Translations under genes and position numbers: made by a program
Part shown: one piece after another, positions 10,291 through 21,967 of the stretch
Layout of the letters: each line of letters opens with the position of its first letter
How positions within the stretch are numbered: position 1 is the stretch's first letter
The notes under the pieces: generated by a model
The model's input: only the letters and a program-made list of their open reading frames with translations
The model's database searches: none
What the model was told of the DNA's origin: nothing
Origin: Straminergon stramineum
Lineage: Eukaryota; Streptophyta; Bryopsida; Hypnales; Calliergonaceae
DNA: 64,000 nt
NCBI GenBank assembly: GCA_963920665.1
Contig: OY987265.1
Span: 30,757,001-30,821,000 of the forward strand
Direction of reading: 5' to 3'

Positions 10291-11655
10291 AGTGTAATCC
10301 ATATGTTTATGGATGTTTTAACAACAGAATTGCCCGATGCTTTGCCTCTCGAAAGAAAAGTGGATCACAAAATTGAGGTGGTGCTTGGATCACAACCACC
10401 ATCCAAGTCACCTTATCGCTTGAACCAAAGGGAGTTGGTGGAGTTGAAGAAACAACTCAATGAGCTTTTGGCTAAAGGCTATATTTGCCAAAGCAAGTCA
10501 CCTTATGGAGCCCCAATTTTGTTTGTAGACAAAAATGATGGGAAGCTACGCATGTGTGTGGATTATAAGGGGACTTAACAAGATCACCATCAAAAACAAC
10601 TACCCTTTACCTCGAATTGATGTTCTCTTTGATTGGTTGGTAGGTGCGGTGTACTTTAGTCGCATTGACTTGAAGTCAAGCTACTATCAAATTCGAATTG
10701 CACTTAGAGACATTGAAAAGATGGCATGTAGGACTTGATATGGGTCCTATGAGTTTTTGGTGATGCTTTTTGGTCTATACAATGCCCCTTCAACATTCAT
10801 CACCCTTATGAACATCGTGTTCCATCAAGAAATGGATGATTTTGTCATTGTTTACATTGATGACATACTAGTGTACTCCAAGATGGCGGAGGACCATACA
10901 AAGCACCTTGAGATTGTGTTGGGGAAGCTTAGAGAACACAAGTTGTATGCTAACCGCGAGAAGAGTGAGTTTGGCTTGGTGGACATTGACTTCTTGGACC
11001 ACATTTTGTCTGGATCTAGAATCAAGCCAGATACTAAGAAGGTAGAGGCAATTAGGAAGTGGAAACGATCTACCACCCAAAAGGGTGTGAGGTCGTTTCT
11101 TGGACTTGCCAATTCTTATAGGAGGTTCATTGGAAACTTCTCCAAAATTGACAAACCTTTGTCTGACTTGTTGAAGAAGAACCAAGTCATAGTGTGGACC
11201 AAGCCATGTGAGCAAGCTTTTGAGGAGCTCAAGACCAAGCTCTCTTCACCTCCTGTGTTGAAGTTCCTTGAGTTTGAGCAACCTTTTGAGGTGCATACAG
11301 ATGCAAGTGATTTTGCAATTGGGGGAGTGTTGATGCAAGGTGGGCGGCCCATTGCTTTTGAAAGCAAGAAGTTAGATGGGACCCAAACCAAGTGGCCAAC
11401 GCATGAAAAAGAAATGTTTGCGGTGGTGCATTGCTTGAAGACATGGCAACATTACCTTGGTCTTCATCAAACCAAGGTATTCACCGATAATGTGTCTTTG
11501 AAGTATTTTGAGAGCCAAGCTAAGGTGACAACCAAGTAGTTGAGGTGGTATGACACCTTAGCACTCATGAATGTGGATTTGATCCACGAATTGGGCAAAG
11601 AGAATGTTGTGCTCGATGCTCTAAGCCGAAAGGATGAATTCAAACCAAGTTCCAC
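10291..11655 (+). pseudogene. Reverse transcriptase and RNase H, interrupted
   Basis: The reverse transcriptase begins in the protease frame (SPYRLNQRELVELK, then KSPYGAPILFV) and shifts frame near 10570. It continues through [15 protein letters not shown], a TGA at 10736-10738, FGLYNAPSTF and the catalytic YIDD at 10853-10864. RNase H follows with the Asp of TDAS (11300), the Glu of HEKE (about 11410) and the Asp of FTDN near 11485. A TAG at 11537-11539 falls just before the conserved RWYD segment, and the connection region ends in DALSRK near 11625. The order and motifs are those of Ty3/Gypsy pol. The catalytic residues are present, so decay here is by stops and frameshift rather than motif loss. 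Confidence 0.9.
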
Positions 11656-12985
11656 TCAAATATTGAGATTGATGTTTGAGGGGGAATGTGACTTAGCTAG
11701 GAGGATTAGGGAGGCTTATATGAAGGACCCATAAGCTCAAAAGTTCCTAAGTGATTTGAGGGTTGGCAAGAAAGTGAAGGCAATTCGACTATATCAAGGC
11801 CTAATCAAGTTCAAACAAGGTAGGGTGTATGTCTCCAAGGGCAAGTTGAGGTTGCAAGTGTTGAAAGAGGAGCATGCCAAGCCTCTTGTGGGCCATAGAG
11901 GTCAGAAAGCCACCGTAAGTTTGGTAGCTAAGAGGTTCTATTGGCTTGGAATGAAGAAAGACATTGCACACTATGTCAAGACTTGTGTCCCTTGCCAAGC
12001 CAACCAAGCTTCATATCAAAAACAAGTTGGGTTACTTAAGCCTTTGCCCATTCCAAATGGTCCATGGGAATGTATTTCCATGGACTTCATTACTAGCCTA
12101 CCGGAGTCAAGGGGATTTGATGCCATCTTTGTGGTGGTTGATCGGTTTAGCAAGTTGGCCAGGATGGAGCCAACAACAGGAGTGGTGACTGCATTTCAAA
12201 CAGCCACACTCTTTTTCAACACTTGGTGGAGACATAGTGGTTTGCCTAGGGTGATTGTTTCCAATAGAGATCCCAAATTCACAAGTGCATTTTGAAAGTA
12301 CTTGTTTAGAAAGATGAAAACAAAGCTTTCATTTAGTACAACCTTTCATCCTCAAACTGATGGACAAACGGACAGGGTGAATGGGGTCTTGAATCAATAC
12401 CTTAGGAATTATGTTAGTGCAGACCAAGGTGATTGGACAGAGTATTTGGCTTTGGTAGAGTTTAGTTATAACAAGGCCAAGCATGTAGCTACAGGTGAAT
12501 CACCATTCAAAGTGGCTTATGGAGTGGAGCCATTTATGCCTACCGACCTTGCCTTGGAGGGGTTGCAATCAAAGTTTGAGAGAAGTCAAGTTGCTGAAGA
12601 CTTTGTTGCTCATAGAGAAGCAATGCTTGAGAAGATTAAGTTGCATTTGGACAAGGCACAAAAGTGGTACATCAAACAAGTGAACAAAGGGAGACGCCAT
12701 GTGGAGTATGTGGAAGGTCAAAAGGTTTGGTTGAATGTGAAGAACTTCACATTACCTAAAGGACTAACACCTAAATTCATGGCGAAGTATGCAAGTCCAT
12801 TTATCATCAAGAAGCGGTTGTTTGAAGATGTCTACAAGTTGGAGTTACCACAAGAAATCAAGGTGCATCTAACCTTTCATGTTTCATTGCTAAAGCCATA
12901 CCATGAAGATACCTTAAGGCCGGAGCGCAAGCAAGTGTTGCGACCTCCTCCGGAGTTAGTTGGGGAACACCTTGAATACGAGGTG
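11656..12985 (+). pseudogene. Integrase, two catalytic positions changed
   Basis: It runs in one frame apart from stops at 11732 and 12293. The zinc-binding HHCC region is visible (His near 11871 and 11891, then CVPC at 11984-11995). Of the DDE triad, the first Asp is present (MDFI, codon 12083-12085). The second position reads SNRD with Asn (AAT, 12263-12265) where the family has Asp. The third reads GQTDRVN with Asp (12371-12373) where the family has Glu. These two changes alone would be expected to abolish strand transfer. The C-terminal part (ending LKPYHED near 12910) resembles the usual GPY/F-type region of chromovirus integrases. Confidence 0.88.
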
Positions 12986-12987
12986 GA

Positions 12988-13167
12988 AGGTATTTCTACA
13001 AGAGTAGAAACACTAAGAAGCGGGGTAAAGAATACTTAATGAAGTGGCAAGGCTATCATCAAAAGGAGGCAACTTGGATAAGTGCCAAGGATATGGCCAA
13101 TACAAAAGAAGTGGTAGACCGATTTGAGCAAAGTAGGCAATCCAACAAGAAGCCATGCAAGAATTGA
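12988..13167 (+). pseudogene. Chromodomain at integrase C-terminus
   Basis: After a frame change near 12990 the sequence reads EYLMKWQGYHQKEATWI (13030-13080) and ends in a RFEQ segment before TGA at 13165-13167. This is the chromodomain pattern YLxKWxGYxxxxATW. In chromoviruses it guides integration toward particular chromatin. Because it is out of frame with the integrase above it, it could not be made as a fusion in this copy. Confidence 0.85.
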
Positions 13168-14029
13168 TGAGGACATCAACTTTTGTTAGTGGGGGAGAAA
13201 CACAACACTTGTGTCAACAGTGCATTTATACGCTTGTCTATTATGTACTTTCTTGGTAATAAAGTTGCAATTTTGTGAAATGACTTCATGTGTGAGTTCG
13301 CTCTTGATTGGCATTAGTACTATGGGATGTGTCCCAGTCTCATCAATGTTTGGGTTTGGTAGAAGAGGATAGAATGATACGCAAAATCAATTTCAAGAAT
13401 GTTGCAAATTAGGGGCCTTAGCTTGAGAGTTGGAAGGAATAAAACCCTTTGGACTTCCAAGCTTAGGACTTGCTCGGGCGGGAGCAAGATAGTGGCACGA
13501 GCTTACAAAAGTGCTCTTTGAGAGTGGACCATCGTCCACATATGGATTGATCACCATGCCTCGGGAGAGGACTCAAAGGACAAGTTGGGTTGGACTTGGC
13601 ACTATCTCTAGGCGTGCAAAGTTCATCACTTGATAACTAATATGTTTAAGAGGGATCTTGGTGTTGCTACCAAATAGAAATTTGTGAGCCTTGAGTTCTT
13701 CCTAGTCAAGTAAGTAAGATAGGCTAGTTAAGCCTAACTTAGAGCCAAATGAGGGCAAACTGAGGAAGTCTCAAAGTAGATAAGTCCCATTAACATAGGT
13801 TAGGTCCTTGGAAGTTTTGAACCCAAGGTACGCAAACCATGGGCTTATCTAATGCCACCTTTGAGGACTTAGCCAAGTAAACTAAATAAGAGAGTACTTG
13901 GGGCATTGCGGGATTAGCTACCCAAGAACGCAATGAAAGTGTTGAGGGGGATGGCTACCCTTATTAACTCAATGCTTCTGACAAAAGGTAATGTTGATGA
14001 GGGCATTGACCCTATTTGGTGGGGGTGAG
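13168..14029 (+). other. 3' non-coding tail of the retrotransposon
   Basis: About 860 bases without coding capacity separate pol from the 3' LTR. Two purine-rich tracts occur: AGTGGGGGAGAAA near 13188-13200, and GGTGGGGGTGAG at 14018-14029 directly before the LTR. The second is the better polypurine tract by position. The first looks like an older or alternative tract. Confidence 0.6.
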
Positions 14030-15277
14030 TGCCACGCCCCTATCTCCTTGGGGTGCCTGAAGTGCCTTAGTGAGCAAGGGGGACCTTGGAGGTTACTTCC
14101 CAAGCCTTGCAATAGGCTAAGAAGGGAGAAATGAGAGACTCCCAAGCAAATAGGGCGCAATAGCGCCTTGTTCAAGAAGGGCATAGTAAAATATCATACA
14201 TGCTTGGAAAGCTCTTCCAAATATGTTTCTAACCGTCCAAATAACACATGATTTGGACTAGTACACTAGAAGTTATGACCGTTCAAAGTTGGGGGTGTCC
14301 TAATGGCACCGAGACACTCAAAGGCTAGGTGTGAGGGGTTCTTAAAGAATCACTCAACAAAGCATGGCATGTAGCATATCATTGAAAAGATACAAAGAAA
14401 AGGAACCTAGAATGCCAAACATTACGAGGTTCTATGACATGAGACAAAAGTTATGGCCAAGAGAAGGGCTGTGGTGAAGGTGTGATACTACTCTCAATGA
14501 ACTCGAATCTTTGGAAGGCCATAATTTTGTGAGACCTTGTTCAAATGGGACTAGTGAAAAGTCCATCGACATTTACTCGTCACATAGATATCCAAAATGG
14601 GCTTGCATGTGAGATTTACATCCTTTACAACAAAGCTATGCCGTTTGGAAGTTCGGGAGTCCAAACAGAGTGGGAACTTGGGGATTTCGGTTGGAAATGG
14701 GTGGTCTTCCAAAACCCAAGGGGGTTTGGGAAGTCCCTTTGACCCACAAGGGAGGGGGGGTCTATCAAAGACTACAAAGAGTACTATAGGAGGGGTTGGT
14801 CTCCCTCCTCCCTCCCTCTTGGAGCCTTGGTGAGTCTCAGTGACTCATGGGTGGTGATGTAACTTCACCACCGGCTTCAAGGTTCCTTGGGACACTTGTG
14901 TGTGTGTCTCAGGGCATTGATTAGATGGAGTCCCACTCCTTGCTAGGCCTTTGGCAATGTATCCCAAGTTATAAGTCATGATTAGTGTTGGTGTGAGAAT
15001 AGCACATACACAACGAGCCTAATATAAAGTAGGGTGACAACCAAGGGCAGTTAGGATTGTGATGAATAGTGCCACCATGAGTCCCAACATAGTAAGATGG
15101 AAGTTCTACCCCATGTCACCAAGAAACATGCCAAGTGTCACGAGTGGAGTAAGTACTAGTAGTCTCGGGGATTGGAACTTAGCAATGTGAGCTAGAAATG
15201 GGAATTAATACTATGAGTGTGTGGCATGTGCAATGTTAGTTAGTTGGGCCTAAGTGATAGTAGAATTGGAGCGTGGT
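14030..15277 (+). repeat. 3' LTR, truncated at its end
   Basis: It starts TGCCACGCCCC after the purine tract. The first 204 bases match the inverted block at 7836-8039, and 14856-15270 match the 5' LTR at 8041-8460. The last about 75-80 bases, present in the 5' LTR (GAAGGGCTCTTGAAGTC onward), are missing because another LTR begins at 15278. Full length would be about 1.33 kb. Confidence 0.85.
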
Positions 15278-16474
15278 TGTCACGACCCTCATCACAAGGC
15301 GTGCCCGTGCCACCTTGGTGAGCAAGGGGGACATTGGGGGGTGACTCCCCAAGCCTTGCAAGAGATGAGGTGAGGGGGACTAGGAGTCCCGAGCGATCAG
15401 AGCGATGTAGCGCTCTGATCCGGACGAATTTGGGGGCGTGTGATACGTGCTTGGAAAGGTCTTGAGAAGACGCTTCTAGCCGTCCAAAGAACGTGTGATT
15501 TGGACTTGCAAGTCAAAAGTTATGGGCGTTCAAAGTTGGGGGTGTCCCGGTCGCGCCGGGAGTGCCCTAGTCGCGCCGGGAGTGTCCCGAATCTTTGGAC
15601 GGCGATATCTTTGCGAGTACTTGTCCGAATGGAGCAAGTGAGTAGTCCATCGGCATCTACGCGTTGCATAGATGTCGAAAATGGGGTCGCATGTGTGATT
15701 TGGATCCCGGACCGCAAAGTTATGCCGGGTGGAAGTTTGGGAGTCCCAAACTAGTGCGAATCGGGAGAAACGCGGTGGTCTTCCAAAACCAAAGGGTGTT
15801 TGGGAGTCCCCCTTGACATACAAGGGGGGGGGGCTGCCAAATCCCGCAGAGAGTACTATGAGGAGGGGTGGTCTCCCTCCTCACTCCCGGATGGTGCCAT
15901 GGTGAGCCTAAGTGGCCCCGGGTGGTGAGGTTAGTGTTGGAGCCTCACCACCACTTGTGTGTTACCATGGAGTGCTTGTGCACTCCTTGATACCGGTTGG
16001 GTGGTGTCCCACTCCACACTAGGCCATGGTGCGAGTCCCGTTTGGTGAGTCCCAATTAGTGAGTCTCGAAATGAGTTGGGTTGGGCCTAGTGGGGAGTTG
16101 GGTCCCATTCAAGGGCGGTTAGCACCGGTGGGAGTAGTGCCTCACCGAGTGCTTTGACATCAATGGAAGTTCCGCCCCATGTCATCAAATGATATGCCCG
16201 GTGTCTTGTGGGAGTTAAGTATTGGAAGGAAAGGATTGGGAGTCACGGAGGAATGGGGAACCCCGTGATTTGAGTTGGAACCTAACATTGTGGGTGCGTG
16301 GCATGTGCAGTATTAGGAGAGCGTGAACCTTAGTGGCATTGAGGTGTTAAGTGTTTGGAAAGTGAGCTTAAGGTGGTAAGTGCCACTAAGGGGCGCGATA
16401 GTCGTGAGCCTTGAAAGCAGTGAAGGGCTCTTGAAGTCTGTTTGGAATTGTAAGGTGTCACTAGGGCTGCAACA
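15278..16474 (+). repeat. Second, diverged LTR of the same family
   Basis: It runs from TGTCACGACCC to CTGCAACA, about 1.2 kb, with TG...CA termini. It is alignable along its length with the LTR at 14030-15277 but more GC-rich and clearly diverged (shared CAAAGTTGGGGGTGTCC, GTGGTCTTCCAAAACC, GGGCTCTTGAAGTCTG). It is followed by TATGGGTTTGAAAATTGAC, which parallels the bases after the 5' LTR at 8545, so it may be the 5' LTR of another element whose interior is lost or replaced. Confidence 0.8.
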
Positions 16475-16892
16475 TATGGGTTTGAAAATTGACTTGGGCT
16501 AAAAGGGAGTTTGATGTTGTAGGCAATTGCATTGGGGGTGTTTGCAAGAGTTGTAGCAAAGTAGTGGTAGAGAAAAAATCATGGTGCTAGACAGTGAAAA
16601 CCTGGAGAAACACAAAAGGATGACTTGCACATTCAATGGTGAGTCTTTTCCACATTTGAAGAAGGTTCGACACATATGCCAAGCCTTGTCGAGTAGAAAG
16701 GAAATACCTTGAAAAAATGTTAGATTTTAACTACAATTAGAATTGGCCCAGGATATGAAGGATCCCTTGATCAAGAGATAAATGAATACATAAAATACCT
16801 CAAGTCATCTTCATATAGTGTTTACAAGTCAAATAAAACACCAAAAGTTGATTAGGGGTAGTAGAAGTTGAATATGAACTTCTAAAGTCCTT
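16475..16892 (+). other. Possible internal remnant after second LTR
   Basis: The bases just after the LTR look like a decayed primer site and leader. No gag-like frame was recognised. Composition becomes AT-rich by about 16740. Confidence 0.35.
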
Positions 16893-17570
16893 CGAAAAGA
16901 ATGTCTAATACTTGGTTGAGTGTAAATTTCACTCCCAAACTCCAAATGAAGATTGTGATAGCTTTCAAAAATCTGATACAAAATTCTACCTCCAAATTTG
17001 AAGTAAAAATATCATATTTTCTACTTTTCATAAACATTTAAAGTTTTTTCTCTTCAAATCAGAGGTAGCTCCTCATTATTCTATCTCAAAGTTCCTAATT
17101 TTCAATCCCAAAATCCAAACAAAGAGTATAAAGATGTTTTAGAAAGCTAAAACAATTGTCTACAAATCCTCAAATTTTCAATTCAAAATATGATATTGTC
17201 CGACCTTTATAGTCGGTCAAAATTCTCTCTTTTCAACTTATACGCAACTCTTCACTACTTTATCTCCTTGCCCATAACTTTTTTATACTAACTTCAAACT
17301 AAGGGAATTATAGCTTTTTAGAAAGCTAACAACTCAATATATATTCGTCATATATTTTAAAAGAAAGGATGCTTTCACCAAAAAGATATGAGCCTTCAAA
17401 AATTTTGCCCTCAAACTCTAAGACAATCAACCCTCACACACTCCATCATACATAACTTTTTCTTAAAAACTCCAAATGAAGTGAGTGATAGGTTTTTAGA
17501 AGCATAAGGAAGAGAAAAACACACTCTCAAAATTTTATTAAGAAATTCACAAAACACAATAGGCTAAATC
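16893..17570. repeat. Degenerate tandem repeat, period about 180 bp
   Basis: Four diverged units start near 16893, 17071, 17251 and 17434 (spacings about 178, 180 and 183). Each contains a TCCAAATGAAG-like or TTCAAACTAAG-like segment followed by a TAGCTTTTTAGAAAGCTA-like segment. The start segments CCTCATTATTCTATC, TTCACTACTTTATC and CACACACTCCATCATAC correspond. It may be a decayed satellite or part of a retrotransposon untranslated region. Confidence 0.5.
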
Positions 17571-18166
17571 TCCCCCCAACTCATGACCCCCCAACTCATG
17601 ACTCTCTTCCAAACTAATATGAGGAGGAAGAAGAAGAATCTTCCCCTTATCTTCCACCTCATCTTCCATATCTTTTACTTAAGCAAGTAGATGTCCGCCT
17701 CTAAAAGGCCACATGCACTATAATTTCACTATTGGTTAACTCTACTTCCTCCATAACTCTATCTATATCCCTACATTAAGTCTAAGTCTTTTTTTTATCT
17801 CTTAAGGAAAGACAAAATACACTTTGCCTTTCATTTCAAAACCCCTAAATACATAATCTAAGGTTTTAAAATATTTTTATATATTAAAATAGAAGAATTA
17901 CAATGACAATTACATAGTTGTCTAAAAAAGGTAAAAAATAGAGTTTCAAGAAAAAATCACTTCATTAGCGTCTTTGGACTCTATAAAAAAAACTCCAAAT
18001 TGACATGTTCATATATATTTTATTTAGTATGCACATTTACAATGCGACAACATGACTACAAGCATTTGTAGTTCAACAAGGTGTAGGCAAGGCAAAGTCT
18101 AACCAACATTATTACAGACGAACTCTTGGTTGAATTGGAGGGCAAAGTGAGTGGAAAAGGAATGCA
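17571..18166. other. AT-rich spacer, no gene seen
   Basis: No open frame or repeat boundary is recognisable. The left edge contains a duplicated CCCCCAACTCATGAC segment near 17574-17600. Confidence 0.4.
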
Positions 18167-19390
18167 ATTCTTTAACCTATTCCAAGTTCTTAGTTCTAGT
18201 CATCCTATAAGCGATTATGAATGGGAGCAATATTTACTAAGGTACCTTAAGGTTATAAATGTACCTAGAAAGCACTAGCCCAAAACATTTGTTGGAAGAT
18301 GACTAAATACCTTCATGCTTGTGTTATGTTTGCCATCAAGGTTGTGGTCCAATCTACAAGATTTGTTTCTATTAGCAATGATGAGGTGACAACAATAGAC
18401 AAGACTTTGTGGATTAGGGTGCACATTTGCATCGTGGATTTGTTAGGAAGAATCCTCTACCAATTCCATCTTTCTTGCGTGTCTCACTATGGCACTGTAC
18501 ATAAATCATTTGATTGATTGATGTGATCATGCATGCATTAATTGGGGAAAGAGGGCTTACATATGAATGGATCACTAATGTGCTTGTGTCTTTCGAGGCA
18601 AGTAGAGTCAACACTTTTTAAGGACTGAAAATTGAGATCTCTACCTAGATTCACAAGAAATGAGCTCCATATTGCCTTAGAGCTAGTTGTATAGGTCACT
18701 ACATCGAACTAACGGATGAAACTCTTTTGAATTATCCCATGGTGTCTTGCTTAGAGACTGTCTTCCAATCTTTGTACTCTTACTTCCATTGTAGCCACAG
18801 AGGGCACACAAAGCTTCAAAAGCTTGTTGATGTCATGGAAATGAAGGGGAATAAAATGATGAGGGACATGGAGACTCTATACATTTCAATGCGGAAATCA
18901 GACTAGCGCATCATATCTAAGTACAAGCCCATGTTGGTGAAAATGGGCCTTAACATGTTGGTAACTAGTGGCCACAAAGCCAATTCTTCAGTGGCTAGCA
19001 ACTTTGATTACCTTGCCAATGTTGAGGTCTTGTTATCCTTCTCATGCTTTATCCCAATGTTGAATGTCATTCACTACCCTATCAAACTCTCACAAGCTCT
19101 TGACATTTTCATTTTTGACTTTTTGCAATCAATAAAAGTATGCTAATCCGAATGGACGAAGATGTTCATAGATGCATCTACATCATTCACCACACTAGAG
19201 TTATAGCATTACCAAGACCTGATTTTACTTTCCTCTGCCGAATTTCCTTTGGAATGGAGGGAAATGCCTAGGAAGAGTAGTGTTTCCCACCTACACTTCA
19301 ACTTTGGCTACACCAATATATTTTTGCACCACCACTACAAGGTCATGAGTAATCACATATTTGTCAAGGAGGAAGAGTTTTTGCACACGT
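18167..19390 (+). pseudogene. hAT-like transposase pseudogene (DUF4371 type)
   Basis: Scattered frames in order match the plant hAT-like/zinc-finger-862-like proteins. A segment near 18215-18275 (SDYEWEQYLLRYLKV) comes first. SNDEVTTIDKTLW near 18379-18415 corresponds to the conserved CDEVTTxDxxSW motif. LETVFQSLYSYF near 18751-18786 and LQKLVDVMEMKGNKMMRD near 18810-18865 follow, in the frame holding the TAG at 18904-18906 and open again to 19146. A further stop at 19144-19146 and frame changes show it is dead. The intact protein is a nuclear DNA transposase or a domesticated relative. No terminal repeats were found around it. Confidence 0.65.
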
Positions 19391-21967
19391 AAGCAAACAT
19401 CTAGCAAGAGTTTGCTAGTAGGTTACTCCAATTTTTCATTTTTCATTTTTTCATTTTTTTCCCTTCTTCCAATATTTTTTCTTATTCTATAATTTTTTCT
19501 TTGATTGCATGGTGTTTTGACCATGTTTTAGTTGGTGATGACCAAGACTCCAACACCTATGCTGAAATGAGGTCATCGATTTCACTTCTTTTCAATTTTT
19601 GATTGTGTTTTGTCTTTCAATTTGTAGTGAAAATGTAGTTGTATTAACTGTATGCCAAATTGCTTCTTCATCTTATGATGATTTGCTTTGGCATTGTGAA
19701 TTGTTGTTCTCACTCTCTCTATATTGAATTGCCTTTTAATTCCTTAATGTGGAGTTGCTTGTTGATTCATTGCTTTTTGTGTACTAATTATCTTTGACAA
19801 TGAGTTTAATTACTTGTTATTTTTGCTCCGTCTCTTTCATATTTGATGTGCTGAGTTTACAACATCCATTCTTATAGTCATTCAATATTAGATAGATCTT
19901 GAACTCTAACTTGTACTATTGAACTCATTTGGCAATAGTGCTATTGGTCAAGCATAGATTGTTGAATCACTTTTCAATTAGTAGGATAGGCACTTTCTCT
20001 AGCAGGAATTGCTTAAAGTGTTTGGAATCATTTACTCTGAATATTGGAAGTCGCCATAGGCAAATGTGAGTTTTGGTCACTACTTAGTAGTCCTCAAGAA
20101 AATCTATTCACCCAAAAGTATTGAATGTAGGCAAGCTTTTGCATGAAGGAAGAACTGGCTACATTGTACTTGAGATGCTTTCTAACATAGAAGCACCCAA
20201 ATGTAACAAGAGTTGTTCATGGACATCTAAAAAACAACCTAAATCCAAGGGCTTGTGGACCCAAAGTAGACAAGTGGGATTGTAAAGTAGATAGGTGGGG
20301 TTCCAAGAAATTGTCACTTTTTCAAGAAGTAGCCAATCACCCGCATTTTATTCAAGTTTAGAGTGTGTCGCTTTCGGGTGTTTCTGTGCCCACTTTGGTG
20401 TTAGTCTAGTGTCCGTAGTAGGTGCATCTATGAAGTTGTTTTCAAAAATTTGTATAATATTCAAACAAGCTCAAAAAAATACGGGACCAATTTTGTTGGG
20501 TTCCTAAACCATTTTCTAACATGTAGACAACATTTTTTTCTATACAAACCCTCACGATCACGTCATCTCTAATAAATGCATGTTTTAGGTGTTCCTACCT
20601 TAGTTCTAATTTGAATAATGAGCAAAGGTAATTCAAAGTGACTATGAAAGTTAATTGTGACGTTGCTTGTGCATTAGCTTTTCATGTGATTTCAATCATT
20701 CAACTTTGGCAGAGCTTGTCCCAATTGTGGTACTTGAGGAAGCTCATTTTTGAATACTTCAAACTTGTAGAAATTAGTTGTTGTTTGGTGCTAGGGTCAA
20801 TGGTGTATCAATGTTTCTTTTCTACAGTGAAGTTTTCAAAGTCCTACTAGATAGCTAGAAGAATAGGCTAGGCAAGCACTTGCCACTTCTAATTCAAATA
20901 TTTGGCCAGAACTTTTATTCCTTGGAAAACTTTCCTTACAAGGAGGCCATAGAGTCTTGGAAGAATGATGTAAAGGTTGGATGGCACAGGGATATGTGAT
21001 CTTTGGCCAATTCATCAATATCCTCCCCCTTCCACAATCCTTTGCTTTCATGAGATTATATTGGCTTTGGTCCTCAAGACTGTTGACTTTCCTTGACATG
21101 GAATTTTCTTGTTGAAATGTACATACTTTTACAAGATGGAATGTGGAACATGGCATCATCAATTTTAAGAAGCCTTCTATAACATTTTCTTGTTCACTCT
21201 AACTTGAACTTCTAATGTGGTTTGTTTGTTTTGTAGTGTACAAATTACTAACATTGCAATTGGGCAGTCTTGTTGTAGCAAGAAGGGTTCAATTCCCTTG
21301 TTAGTGATAGTTTTGAGTTTATGTAACTTATTTTTAGTTCATATTTTCATAAGTGCAAACTTGGTGCCTTTCTTGTTTGGAGGTATCAATTCTATGTGCA
21401 ATAGGGGTGGCTTGTCTTTATTGGTTGTGGATGATTGGGGTGGCTTGTTCTCTGGCTACAACGCACATGAATGTGGTATTTTGCTCTATTTTCCCTCAAA
21501 CTTTTAGCAATGTGCAAGTATTGATTTTAGAGTGTTGTATGCATGATGCTAAAGACTTCATAGCAAACAAGTACTAGGCACATAGGTAGATAGCCTCCCA
21601 AATTGCCATTTTTGTAAAAAAAATTCTATCACTTAGCAATTAAAAAGTATAGGATGGATGAAAGTTAAGAGTATTCATTCACTAAATTTTTGTACTTGTC
21701 TCAAGTTGTGTTTTATTAGAAAAAATAAAATTTATGTAGAATTTCACCATTTTCTTGCAAATTGTATGGTGGTTTTTACCATTGCACCTCCATTTCGCAG
21801 AAATAGTCCCATGTCAAACACCATTACAGCATTGTTGCGAATTATAATTGAAGTATTCTAGGATCGGTGGTCCACAACCTTCTTCAACTTCCTAAATGCA
21901 TCTCCTTGGATGAAAAACGACTTTGAAGAGAATGAAAGATACATACATGTAATACATCAAGAAAGTA
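19391..21967. other. Long stretch without recognised genes
   Basis: Several ATG frames of 60-110 codons occur (for example 20295-20507, 20638-20850, 20836-21162 on minus, 21217-21507), but none has a recognisable domain. The 21217-21507 frame is rich in hydrophobic residues by composition only. The first part may be further decayed transposon sequence continuing from the hAT pseudogene. Confidence 0.35.

Larger units (their letters stand above)
8040..15277 (+). mobile_element. Ty3/Gypsy chromovirus, defective
   Basis: An LTR retrotransposon of about 7.2 kb with the order partial 5' LTR, primer site, gag, protease, reverse transcriptase, RNase H, integrase, chromodomain, non-coding tail, purine-rich tract and 3' LTR. 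Integrase placed after RNase H identifies Ty3/Gypsy; the C-terminal chromodomain places it among chromoviruses. The reading frame changes at least four times (near 9110, 9590, 10570 and 12990). There are five in-frame stops (9658, 10736, 11537, 11732, 12293) and altered catalytic residues, so it cannot make a working polyprotein. The 5' LTR is truncated and the 3' LTR lacks its last about 75-80 bases where a second LTR joins. Confidence 0.92.

Noticed and set aside
14597..15823. Short frames in the LTRs (for example 15440-15754)
   Set aside because: They fall inside LTR sequence shared among three non-coding copies and are not conserved between the copies.
16893..17570. CRISPR-like array
   Set aside because: The repeats are long, strongly diverged and without uniform unique spacers; the window is eukaryotic in character.
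21217..21577. Hydrophobic plus-strand frames that look membrane-like
   Set aside because: AT-rich DNA often gives Leu/Phe/Ile-rich chance translations; no start context, no homology recognised and overlapping frames are equally open.
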